64,000 nucleotides of DNA from Prostheceraeus crozeri (lineage: Eukaryota; Platyhelminthes; Polycladida; Euryleptidae): positions 27,426 to 91,425 of the forward strand of contig CAJQUW010012914.1 of assembly GCA_907163375.1 (NCBI GenBank). The letters are read 5' to 3'. The notes beneath the pieces were generated by a model. It did no database searches. It was not told the origin of the DNA and was given only the letters and a program-made list of their open reading frames with translations. Shown here piece after piece: positions 1 through 12,500 of the stretch; positions within the stretch are counted from its first letter, which is position 1, and every line of letters starts with the position of its first letter. Position numbers and translations under genes: made by a program.

Positions 1-1029
1 ACTCATGGTATAGTCAGATCCAAGGAATCATTTGTCTCGTCGAGGAGACGACAGCTGGCAGAATAGTCCTCTACAGAAAGGTTAGTTCCTTGAGTTAGAT
101 CTCTTACAACGACCGGGTTTGAAGTACGAACCTTTGGATGAGCTGGGCAGACATGCTTGACCATGTGTTCACCATTTGGTTGTGTCGAGGGATTACCCAG
201 TATAATGATAGTATTATAATCAAATCTAGCAATAGTGCATGTTCATACTTCGTATATAGACAAAATGATTATTCAAACTTCAATTCGATTATAATAAATG
301 TAATTTCTTGCGCTCTCTTATATTTGATTTCTGAAAAATGGAAATAAAGTATGCTTCAATGAGGTGCTGTGAAATGAAATAGGCAGCTGAGATAAAAATA
401 ATATTTGTTCTAAATTCAGAAGAGTATCAACGGTTGAATAATTTAGTTTACAGAATAAGTCAGTAGGAATTAATTAGTGACCACTAATTAGTTCTTAGAA
501 TATGAAGTTTTTAGTTTTTCGTAGAATATAAAATCAACCATCGATCGTGAGTGTACATATTGATTGGAAGGAGTACCGTGGCTTGGAAAAGGTTAAATAG
601 CTCTGGTCTACAGTATGCACATTCGATCTGGCACCGTACTGTGCCATCAACGTACCTTCATCCCTTCCCGTTGCACCTGCTGAACACTCATGTTATTATT
701 CAATTACTCATCAAGTGAAGACTCCATGTGATGTTCCCAAGTTCTTTGTTGACATGATTATTTCATCACATTCTCTGACAAGGTCTTCAAGACAGAATAT
801 TTGAGGCATCCTGCATCCCGCAGCTTCACCAATTCAGTTAGCGTTGTACACATGTAGAAGCAATCAAAAGTATTACGACATCTCATTAAATGTCTGATGA
901 CTTGTATTGCGATCCCAAAGCTCATAGTGAAACCGCTGGTGGAAAATTTACTCAAGGATAAAGCCGATGTCAAAAGACACTATCATTCCATGACCGAATG
1001 TAGTGTTTCCGTTGGATGTTAATTTCAAG

Positions 1030-1127
1030 GTCGGAGCGCAAGGAAGGAGCGCAAATGCTTTCTTGCGCTTCGCGCTCCGGGAATTGGCATTGCTCTCCGG
1101 AGCGCGGAGCGCACATGCCCACCTCTG
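1030..1127 (-). mobile_element. hAT-like terminal fragment with GGAGCGC repeats
   Basis: Read on the minus strand this begins CAGAGGTGGGCA, a typical hAT terminus, and is followed by a dense run of GGAGCGC/GCGCTCC subterminal motifs in an otherwise AT-rich setting. No matching opposite end is visible nearby, so it is a solo end or a very short non-autonomous copy. Subterminal repeats of this kind are usual transposase-binding sites in hAT elements, but that role is inferred here. Confidence 0.5.
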
Positions 1128-1329
1128 GATAATAAGAATTCTGCTGTGAATTATAAGTAAACTGATTCAGAAAATAAGACTTCTATTTCGTTTAACAAGA
1201 TATCTGTTTCGTATGTAAAACTGCGGAATTTGTATTATTTTGTTCGAAACAAATATCTTGGTAAACGAAACAGAATTCTTCTTTTCTAAGTCAGATATCT
1301 TATAATTCACAACAGAATTCGTATTATTG
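1128..1329. mobile_element. foldback MITE-like inverted repeat
   Basis: Two arms of about 84 bp (1128-1211 and 1244-1329) are imperfect reverse complements around a spacer of about 32 bp. Both arms contain GAATTCTG, TGTGAATTATAAG, CTGTTTCG and TTTCGTTTA blocks in mirrored order. It has no coding capacity. The structure fits a foldback or MITE element. I could not define a clear target duplication. Confidence 0.6.
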
Positions 1330-3338
1330 AAATAGAAATCTTACTGTTACGAATAGACTTCTGAACACTACTTCTAATACGATTTATTTTCAATTTGCTC
1401 ACGATTTTATGTTTATTTGCAAGTCGATGGTCTTCTTTTCCGAGATCGTTTCTGAGCCGGACATTTCGCCCCGGATTCGTTCCGACGCAGCTTTTCATTT
1501 TTCGGCCCAGTCTAGTCTGGTCCGTGATTTCGGCCCATTTTATTTGAAGTTGGTGTACATAGTTGCAAATTATGATTGAATAATAAATTATCATAATTCG
1601 AAATTCAGTCAAGATGTTTTACTGTTAATATTAGGGTATTAAGGCATATGAGCATTCATAAACTCATAGACGTACATAGCAACCAACTAAAAACAGTGAT
1701 AAATGTAGTGTCTGTAATCAAATTCGTAAATATGCGTAGACTCAAATATGTCAGCGCGTGGTTCTTCTACATACTGTAAACAAAACAGTGTGAAAATTGT
1801 GCCATATCTCGCAGAAATATTTTTTATAACTTGTTATATGCTTTAAAATCATTGATGTATTCATTCATCGGGGGAAGATTATGACGCATGTCAGGGAGGC
1901 TCATATCTTATCAACCATGAATTTCTGGCAACGCTAGCGTTTGTCATGATGGACATGATATCAAACCGAACAATTGAAGCTCACTTGCGCATCAATGATT
2001 CGAGAGAAATGTCAGTTTTTTATAGGATGTCAAGGTAAATTATTTTGAAAATTGATCCGGTCGTGATTCCAAAAGTCCAGGTCCGGTTGCCACTCAACTC
2101 AGCGCATGTCAATCATTCAAGTTTTGCGCTACTGCAACTCCACGTTTTTTGCTTTCTCTTTCACCGCACTTTATTTGATGCTCTTTTTATCGGGAAACAA
2201 AATTCACCGTAATGAAAATAGGCCCCTTGGAAGTGTCTCGTCATGTTTGTGGATCCAATTACATCTAATGCCCTTGTGTATTTTTTCATACTAATGGCAT
2301 GCAAAATTTTCCTGATTATGATAATTGACCTACTATTACACGATGTGCCATTATATGAACATTTCGACCATTTAAAAGGTAACTAAATCTATCATCATGA
2401 AATCTTAGTCGACCAGTTATGAAGTCAATGTCAAGTGTTCATATTTTCCATGAAAAATTTTGTCAGTATTACATCAACGCATTGGCTAGTCACAAATACT
2501 ATGTATATATGACGCAGTTCATTGGGACATATTCAAATAATATCATGATTTACTGAGTATTACTAAAACCGCTCATAATGTTAAAACAAGCTTGATATTT
2601 AGAAATTATTTGAATGACATGTTGTTTTGATTGGCCGGATATTTGTAAAATTTACAAAGACAAGTTTTGTCAGAGAGAATGTCTTGCAGTCAAAATCATT
2701 TCATCAATGAGTAACTTTGAATAGCAAAATAGTCATAATTCATGTAGTAACTTGAAATCATACTTGCGATATGCGCATAATTATAACAATGCAAAGAAAT
2801 CAGTTTTCGGACTTAAGAAGTGATGCACTTCTGTAGAAAAATTGAAGTCATTTGTTGAGGAAGCTTGTAATTGTCCAAAATCATCCCAACTTTCTCTTCT
2901 ACTACAAAATAGGAACGTTTTACACAAGTCCACATATTTCGAGAGATCACACATGTCGGCGCTTTTTCTTTGTCCCTTGACGTACTTTCCCAATTATACG
3001 ACTTCTACTGCACTCGATCCTAAAGTTTGGTCGCTACTTTTGTATAAATCACTGTATGCTTTAAAGACGCCGTGCCGGGGTCCATCAGTCCATGACATAA
3101 TTAAGTAAGATAACAACTTTCCTTTTGTTAGAATGTTTATTGTTGGTTGCAACAATTTAGTTTTCAATAATGTAAATCTCAACTGATTGGCACTGTATCA
3201 TAAAGACAAACGTATTTCATTCGTTGGATTTCCCGTCATGTTACATCTGAATGGTTAAATTTTCTTCTCTTTAGTTTGTCAATACTAATTTACGCAACGA
3301 GATGCTCTTGGATATTGTATTTAAAGTGTAATTTACAG

Positions 3339-3512
3339 ATCGCCTGATCAAAGAGAGGTAGCGCCTGATCCAGATTTGATGATGAAGAGAAACACTATCA
3401 CGGTATTGGACGATCCAGATGCGAGTGAAGTTAACTATCGACCTAATAGTGGATCGAATCGCAACTCCAAGTCTCGTCTCTCCCGAATGAATACATGCTC
3501 AATTGATTTGAG
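3339..3512 (+). CDS. LIMK: LIMK exon A: polar linker before the kinase domain
   Basis: The exon is flanked by an acceptor (ATTTACAG) and a strong donor (AG|GTAAGC). Its only open frame starts one base in and runs 57 codons, from SPDQREVAPDPD to MNTCSIDL, then leaves two bases that are completed by the first base of exon B to give Ser. The peptide is rich in Ser, Asn, Arg and Asp with no hydrophobic core, as expected for the disordered linker between the PDZ and kinase domains of LIMK, where phosphorylation sites cluster in known family members. RLSRMNTCS looks like a basophilic kinase site (inference). The phase match to exon B over a 16.6-kb intron is the main reason for including it. Sequence identity to known linkers cannot be judged by eye. 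Confidence 0.72.
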
Positions 3513-6500
3513 GTAAGCTGTATTATCAATTTTGCTGTCATCTAGTGTAGATGATTTCTTGCTTCAAAGCATGTCTATTCCTTTAGAGTGTAGGATTGAT
3601 TGTCTTTAATATGAGTCTGCTTAGCTTTCAGATAAGGGATAATGATGATGTAGCAACATTTCTTTTTTAATGATTTGTCGTCTTTCATGTAAAATTCAAA
3701 TACATGAAGTCCTTCTGTTTGAAGAAAAATACGATGTTGGGTGCATTTCCATCTATTGGCAAATTGAGATAAAATGATAGTCAAAAGTCAGATGCATAGT
3801 AAGTACATGTATAATGTAGGTAGAGTGTCGACTCAAACGTATCTGTATACAGTGAAAATTTTCATATGAAAAGATTCGGTTTTTGCTGAGATTACGTTTC
3901 TGCTGTCCAAAAGATTATTTGAGCAGTTTTTAACAAGGTAAATTATTGCAAATTTATATACTACCGACATGAAGACACTTTATAAGTAGTGTGAAATAGG
4001 TTGGATATCAAAAGGAATGATTTTTTGATAACAAGCATCTTAATTAAGCGGAAATTAAGCTAATGATCAAGGAAATTTCATGAACTGCATTGTGATGCAA
4101 GTCCCTGCAAGTCTTCAAGGAAAAGTTGAGATCTTATTGTGCTTTCAATTGGCTGAGATGTCATGTTTTTAATTAAATATTCAGTGGCATGATTTTATCA
4201 TTCACAAGGCGTCATTTCTTGAATCTGAATAGCTGAATAGCAATGTGGACCCATTTACATCCTTGATTACATCAGTTTCTTTGATTACGATGTTTTGCTC
4301 TTTCAGTGGCAGCTTGTGACATGAACACATGCAATTAAGAAATTCATCTTGTTATAATAAAGCTGAGCTTTTAGTAATAGTAACACATCGAATTGCTAAT
4401 TTCACAAACTATATTTCCTTTCCAAGTTGTCATGACATGGAAGATTTGTGGAATACTATTATTTATTCTGTCTTGCTATCATGATTAGTAAAATTCGTGT
4501 ACATTTCTCCAAAAGTGTAAAAATTTGTATATCTCACAGGTGGTAATGGGTCTCGACTCATGTTCATTTAATGAAATCGAAACAGTTTACACGTTGGGGA
4601 TTTAATAAATGCTGAGTTGCTACTACCTAATACACTCTATGGTCAAATGTTTTATTGCCGCATTGCGGCTAACATAAGCATGGTGCTTTGCCTTTTTAAG
4701 AAAGATGAAACAAATCATGACCGCGCAGGATGATCATTGAAGAGAGGGGGACGTTGATGACTGAAGTGTTCAAAAGTTGTAGTAGTCAATGGAATAATTG
4801 AAGTTAGCAATATCATGATGGAGGGAGAGATGCACTTTACTGTTATCAATATTAAATCAAGGCATTTCAAATTTAGCATCATTCATCACGGAGCAGAAGT
4901 GACGTATTTATTAATCGGTGCTCAACTATTTCGCGATGTCTATCCTAGCGGTACTTTATTCACATAATATTAAACGAGAGGGTCGACAATGACATGCAAA
5001 TAAATCGTATTCAAAAATTACAAATGGATTTATATTATAATAAGGAGTTATCTCACCTGTGATGTATCAGTGGATTATTGACACATCAAATAAAACAATT
5101 TGTGTAGCAAAGTGTAGCAATTTACTGATCTGACGCTAATAGTTTACGGATGTGAAAAAAATCTCACTTGTCATAGTTAGAGAGGCTTTTATATTGTATC
5201 TAATTTATACGCAATACGTGTAGGTGAATTTTTGTCCAACAGACAGTGTTCTCATGTAATAGTGTTTCTTTGGAAAGTTGTGAAGAAAGCATGGGTCAAA
5301 TCCACGCATTTCGACATTTACGCATCACTTCCTTATCCTGTTCGACCAATATCTAGAAGAATGTTCACCCAACAGTATATTTTGCTTTGAGGACTTGCTC
5401 CTGCCTATCGACACGGTCGCATGTAAGCGGTTCGTAGCACATTTGGTAGAGCGACAGATCTAGATAATCTGAGGGTCGTAGAATCGGGTCCCAACCGACA
5501 TGGCAATTTGATCTATCGTTCTGATTTCATCCCATGCATTGATAATTTCAAAATTGAATGGATCGCTTTGTCAATGTGTTCGAATGTTTGATAACCTGCC
5601 AAGTATGAGACAATATGAAAACTTATTGAGGTTGCTAGAATCGTTTGAATTTAAAGATTTTTCCACAAAAACTCTTTTGAGCAAGTCCGGAGATCCTATC
5701 TCATTAAATTCATTCTTAAATCTTCAAAAATTTTGTCATGGCAGTAGGCTTACTTGAACAGTTTTTATATTTGATTCCATAATTTCACGAAATTTTCAGA
5801 AGGTGGCTGGCAATCTACAATGAAACATAATTGTGTTAGTCAAATTTAGAAACAATCTGAAAATCATTTGCTTCGTGTTCATCGTAAATCTTCTTTCGCA
5901 TATGCGTCCTCAGCAAAATTAATGCTACACTGAATTATTTATTGCAACATTAGGTGATCTGGTGTCTTTAAATGTATTGTAATACCTACATACTGCATAG
6001 CATTTGAAAAGTAATTATGAGTGGTGTGTTGAAGCGCGGACAAAAAGCTACTGTATTGCCTACAAACGTGTAAGTACTTTAGTAAACAGCCTCATGTCCC
6101 TAACTCTTCAATGGAGAGGATTGTCTTCGGTTTTGTAGTAGGTTTTTGTGAAACTTGATTACTAAAATTATATTTATCATGAGCTAAAAATTACTTCATT
6201 CTTGCGTAAGTGACTTTCTCATCATTTCTGGATTAATTTAATTTCAATTAATTAGCACAGGAAGAAAGAACAATAAAGTTTCACTTAGAAATTCTGTACG
6301 TAATGTTAATTTTGCTAACGAGTGTATACTGAAAGCAAATCAGACTTGGGTTATATTGGGTAGGTATCCATGGTGCGTTTCTGATGAATCAATCGGCTGT
6401 TTATTGGCTAAATATTTTCAGAATGATTGCCACTGTGATTGTTTTGCATTCGACTTCTTTGAGTAGCACCACGTGATCAAAATCATCATCATAATTCACT

Positions 6501-9500
6501 GGTTTCTATGTATGATGCTGAAGCTGCAGGTGACGACACCGCAAGAACATCAAGCACCATATCATATAAGTGACCCAATTATTGCTACGTGCCTACTTCA
6601 ATTCATGGACTTACTGAATGGTTTGACAATGACAGTTCATCTCGCAATGAAAGCTGTATGCATGTGTTCTCAAACTCCTCTCATCTGGACTCCTTGGGAC
6701 TGAGAAATTTCCGCATCTCAAAAAATTAACCCATTAATGACGAGCGCATCATTTAAAAATTTTGAGTTTTTTTAAAAAAGAATCACATGCATTTTGAGGG
6801 CATTCTAGGCATCGTACGAGGTCGGATGGCATAATTGGAACTGCATTGATCTCCTCTATGAGCGCCCTGTACTCGGCATCAACACTATTCAGCACCAGCA
6901 ATCATAAAAATAATGTCCAAGGCCGCAAATACAACAGTCAGTGTGATCGATCCTTCAGAAACTGTTCGTCATCAGCTTGTGAATAAAACAACATCTTAAT
7001 TGCTTGGCATTTTGAAAACTGTTCGGTATTGTATACCGATTTGTATAATGTCCGCAAGTCAGGCTTCCATAACTTAGGAGTTTGAGTGTATTTTCCTTGA
7101 AAAAGTAGTTTACCATAAAATATTTTATAGTCCAATCACCAGCATGACTTCTGTCGGATGCGAGGCCGAACAGGAGACTTTCACAGAATGTTGTACTCCC
7201 TATGCCTACTAAAAATCTGCGCGCCTGCCGAGTTCTTCCCGGTTCCTTTTCTTGTCAGAGAAGATCAAGAAGAACACATGAAGGTCCAATGGAAGGCGGA
7301 CCGAAATTTTCGCTAAAAATGATTTCTATGACTCTTAGATTAAGTGAGTAGCACAAAGTCTAACGCCACAAGTTCGGCATGAAAGTTCTCTAGTCATGCA
7401 ATCATACGCTGATCTGTCAATGAAGTTGAGCACATTCAGATTTAGCAAGCATTAATGATGTCAGCAAACACAACATTTTGATTAAATTTCATCCAAATTT
7501 GCGCATAAATCACCGATCAGAAGTTGTTTGTTTGGAAACAATTCATGCACTGTGCACATGATATTAAATGACTTGAAGGTATTCCATGCCAAAAATTATG
7601 GTTCTAGACGCTCTTCACTTAATCAGAGAAAACGAATTGGGTTCTAAGGCGCCCCCATGAACTTCTTGGGCGCCCCTTTAACTTAGATTTGGCATATTAT
7701 AGTGCCCCACTTAATTCCCCACTCGTTGGTCCTTGGACGACAATCCTCTGCCTATAGTATGGCCTATATGTTTTCCTATATTGTATCGCCGGGCAACGAG
7801 AAAAAGTTTGAAATATTACATACTCTAAAAATGAACTTAGTATCTTTTATACCACGCTTTATTCTGAAATTATGCAACAAATCTGTATTGTTCTAGAATT
7901 TTGTTTCAGTTTTCTTTTAAATGCAAATATGTCAATGAGTTTTGATTTTTCTGATAGTTATTTTGTGATGATTTACTTAACGATATAACCGGTGAATCTA
8001 AAGGCATGTTGCGTCATAGTCATTCTTCGAAATGCAAGTGGCGATCTGATGCCCTATTGTATTAAATCTTAATTTGTTAGGAACGCATTTTCTTGTATAA
8101 TTTCACTGCTCTGTTTCTTGTACCTAATTTAAGCCTTCTGTTTGCGTTACGCTTGACTGAGTCGATGATACATCGGTGCATTCCAAGACTGTTTATAACA
8201 CATCTTTACTCTTGCACGCCACCGAAAGTGTTGAATTCGTCGTTTTGTTGATAGATGGAATGACGAAGTGTTATTCTTCGCCAAGATCCGTCGCGTCGAT
8301 GAGTCACGTAGCAGCTCTGACAACCATCAGGAAAGACTGACGACCATTGAGTGGGTACTTTGCACTGACGACAAGTCTTCTGAAAATAGCACACTGCATG
8401 AGGTCCAAGAGCGTAATGTTGTAGTGATGTCATGTCGAAATATTTTCACCGATTTTGGTGCATGTTGATGTTAAATGTTAATGATGTTTTGTGTGTCTAC
8501 ATAGTTTTAGAATTCGATGGTGACTAATCAATCAGTGTGACAACCGGAAATAATGAGGCAAAAAAATCATTAAATGAATGAAAAATTGACCATTAAAAAT
8601 AGTTGATGATTTGATAGTAAAGCTAAAGAATTAAGGAGTGTACATGAAAGTGAAAAACAGTGGTTATCAGTGGCGGATTGACGATTATCCCTTCTGATTG
8701 ATAAATGCCATTTTGTATATAATGTTGTAACTAATTGTTTTTACGGTATCGACACGAACTTGACCTCTCACTCCAGTTTTACGATATCAGATCGCGATAC
8801 AAGGTCGTCATTTAATGTATCTGTTAAACAGGTGTAATTTCAATTGCGTCTTCGCTAGAAAGCTTGAGACTAACTCGTCCGCAGAGAGTCAGTTAATCAA
8901 GAACACACATGAGAATAGTCATTCTGGAAATTATCGTAGAAAATCTCTTCAAGACAATCCTATTTAATCAATTTGTAGGTTCACAATTTGCATCTCCCGT
9001 ATCATGTCATTTGAAAAAGTATTATATTCCAGTAAGACATGTAATTCTTTGAGAAATTCACAAAGATAGCAAACAATTTTGGCAGGTCTTGCCATCTTAT
9101 AACAAACCTGGAAACTAGTTTTGAAACTTGTTGAATTAACTGAAAATTTCCGTTATTGACTGAGAATATAATGCAGTAATGCTACACATAAGTTATATTT
9201 GGCATGATGACCTTCAGAAAGAAACGCGGAATCTTGGAACGACTAAAAGTAGTCAAATATATATCACCACATTTTCAGCACTCATTCTACTGCAATTCAT
9301 ACTTATCCTCCCGTTTCGGCTCGGCACAATTTTTCATCGCTCCAAGTCGGCCAGTTGTCCGTTTTATTCGTAGTTAGTGAGCATTTGAATATAGTTGATT
9401 ATCAGAGGTGGAGAGAGCAAGAGATGGTGGCTCTGAGCTCCTGCATCTGGACCCTCAATTCACGCAAGACAAATCAGAATGGAGAAGGCGTATCCATCCC

Positions 9501-12500
9501 AACAACAACAATCGACACAAACACATTGTCCAACCCTCAAACCTGGGGAAGAAGAGACAACTATTAAGTCAATAAACTCTGCCTTCACTTGCATTTCTTT
9601 TGTACCGTTAGCGTGGCCTAGTGAAGAAAGTGCGAGCTCTTCTCCACCGCGGACTTCGGTTCGGTTCCTGGGTCAGGCGAGTGCGGTCGAGGAATCAAGG
9701 GTGCTGGTGTCTTTTATTGACTTAATAGTTGCCATTCTCGTTAGATATGCTGTGGAAATTATGCAATATCTTATGGAAATCGTTTTTCGTGACTTGTTCT
9801 GTGCAGAACACGCTCGTCATTTAATCCATTGATGAAATCATTCTTTAGAGAGAATATAATGATGTGTGTCAGGGACGCTCACATTCTAATCATCAATTTC
9901 GAATGATGTTTAAACGTGTGTGTTAAACGTTGTGTTAAACGTGATTGAAAAACGAACACATTAAACTCTATTGTGCATCAACGTAATGTAGAAGAAACGT
10001 CGATCGTGTCCCTTAAAATCTAGGCCCGGTCCGACACCAGTTGCTGATCCTCGAGAGATATCGGTAGTTAATTGAGCAGTGAAGAAAGTGGACTTGAAGC
10101 CAGAAAACGGACTGCAGATCGCAGAGATTGGATTTGATGCATGCACGAACGACTCTCTGACATTTCAAATGTCATAACCATGATATAATGATATCGTGCT
10201 ATTTACCCGCTGATGATGTGGTGGGGAGTTCAGCACCCCTGTCTCACCCCGGTGTTACAATTCTTGCTCTCCCTGTATTCCATTTTCCGATAGGAAGAGA
10301 AAACAATAAATTATGAATTTGAATCTCAGTTTCCCTCGGTTATATCATCCGAACGAGTAAAATTTTGTCATCATATTTTTTGTATCAAATATTTAATATC
10401 AATGATCCACATCTTATTTTCCTACTTTGATTACAATTTCCCACTTTCTTGAACAGCTCATAATTCATTATGAGAACAAGGTGTTTCAGATATGATTATA
10501 TTTCTTTAAATTAATGCCATTAACTGTTTTTTTCTGAAGGACGCTAGATGTCAATTTTTTCAGTTTAAATGTACTTTGACCTCTCACTACTTCACAGATG
10601 TTTGAAGACTATGAGAATTTTTTGCTGACTTTCTGGCAGGTATGACATCTCTTGACAAATTATCTTATATCGACAGATATGTTGTGTCACAAAAAAGCGA
10701 AAGAAACGCCGATTATAGGAATGAGTTTAAAGTTAAGACAAAATTACACTCACTTTATACAGAGCCTCTTCTCGACCCTTTGTTTGGTTTTATCTTCTGA
10801 CAATATGACAATTCTTTTGCTGGTGTGACGCTACTCCAATCCATCCACTTCCTTCGGATTTGCCGTGTAATTCAGTTGGCTGTCTTTCAATGTGAAATTA
10901 TTTGCCTTTGATCTTAAATTATCTTCTTATCCGTTCTTGATTTCCTCTATTTTAGAGGGGCAGGTTTCTTCTTTACGACGTATCCGAAGATCATCAAATC
11001 GGTGACATCTGCCATTTCGATGTAGATGTGTACAGTCAAGCAATGTGACATTTATACCGCCGTCTTGATTAGCAATCCTAGATCATATCTCTTTGCTGTA
11101 AACAAAAAAATCAGTGCCAATTAGTAAGAAACCGATCATCAATAGGACACTCAGATCTACAGAAACTGAGTCCCGTGTATATGTTGTGGCTCTCACTTTC
11201 GTAGTAGGGATGCAAAATCTGGTTTTAATTTCTTATAGGAAAATGAGACGCTTCCTTCTTTTTCCGACCGGAATATAACACCTAAGGAAAAGGTATCTCA
11301 TAGCATCGGTGTTGAGACTGGACAACAAAAAACATAGTACTAACTTCGCCATTGACTGAACTCAGTTGTTGCGGTGTATTGGAAAAATTGAAATCTGAAA
11401 GTTGCGATTCCTTCTTGTAGCTGTGCCAGGATATTTATATAACATTTGTTGAAACTGAGGTGTCAGACCCTCCTTAACGAGACTGCTTGAAGAAATTTTA
11501 TCATTTTCAACAGCATCCATTTATTGACCATTAAACCGACAGCTAGATACTGCTATAACTACTTAATGTCATGTAGCTGTCACATTCTCTGCTGATCGTG
11601 AAGGTCTTGAACTATGACTTCCTGCCCTCATTTTTCATCCAAGTGTTGGCGTATTGTTGTCAATTGCGCGTGGAAAACTTGTAGCCTATTATACTTTCCG
11701 TTATTTAGTCAATGTTGTTAATTAAACTCAGTTTTGATGCATTCTCGCGCATGCATGAAACAAAGCGAGGATAGGGGCTCTGATTGTCATGTTAGTGAAC
11801 TACTCTATAATAGATCAGGGTTTGCAACATTTTATCGGTTGATATATAAGTTTCTTTGTTAAACTAAATAAATCTAGCCTCAGGAACTTAATTGAAGTTT
11901 TTTATATCAACCGATGAAAATCAAGTTTATTTATAATTAATTCACCAATAATTCCAGTTTTCTGAAAAATGCCGGTATTGGTCAGCAATATGTAAGGAGG
12001 AAGACAAGTCGGATAACATGACAAAATATTCTCTACCATTATGAATTGTTATCTACTGCATGCAGACGAAAAGGAAAAATCGATTTTCCGTATGTTTGGA
12101 CACAACTTTCTATCACAACCCCACCTTTCTATTTTGTACATTTTGATTGCACTTTGATGAATATTTAAGTTCGCGCATCCAACGCAAGTCTATGAAAATT
12201 TAAGACAAATAAAAAATGTGGTTGGTGTCAACCGTCTTAAATTGAGAAACACGTCACTCCAGTCAGATGTTGGTCTAACTTTCATTTTTCTCCTTTCTTA
12301 AAAATCAAGAGACTCGCAAACGTTGCACTTGAAATCATAAATTGGCCTAATGGACATTTCGCCGATCTGCTAAGAATGGTTGTATTCGAAGGGAGGTCAG
12401 TAACTTGTAATGCTTGAAATCGTTTGAAATGCGATACCCACCAGGGTTGGAACCGGCCGCCGGCCCGGCTCCGGCCGCAAATTTTGAAAACCGGCCGGTG

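Larger units (their letters stand above)
1..3338. other. intronic sequence upstream of the first placed LIMK exon
   Basis: This should be LIMK intron sequence, because the first placed exon starts in mid-codon. It holds a GC-rich hAT-like end (1030-1127) and a foldback element (1128-1329). The stretches 1-1029 and 1330-3338 are AT-rich and show nothing I recognise. An open stretch at 1-80 ends in a GT-like donor, but its phase does not fit the next exon, so I do not call it an exon. Confidence 0.5.

Noticed and set aside
1-80. Open frame ending ACAGAAAG|GTTAGT that might be an upstream LIMK exon
   Set aside because: The frame compatible with exon A contains a stop, and the open frame leaves phase 0 where phase 2 is required.
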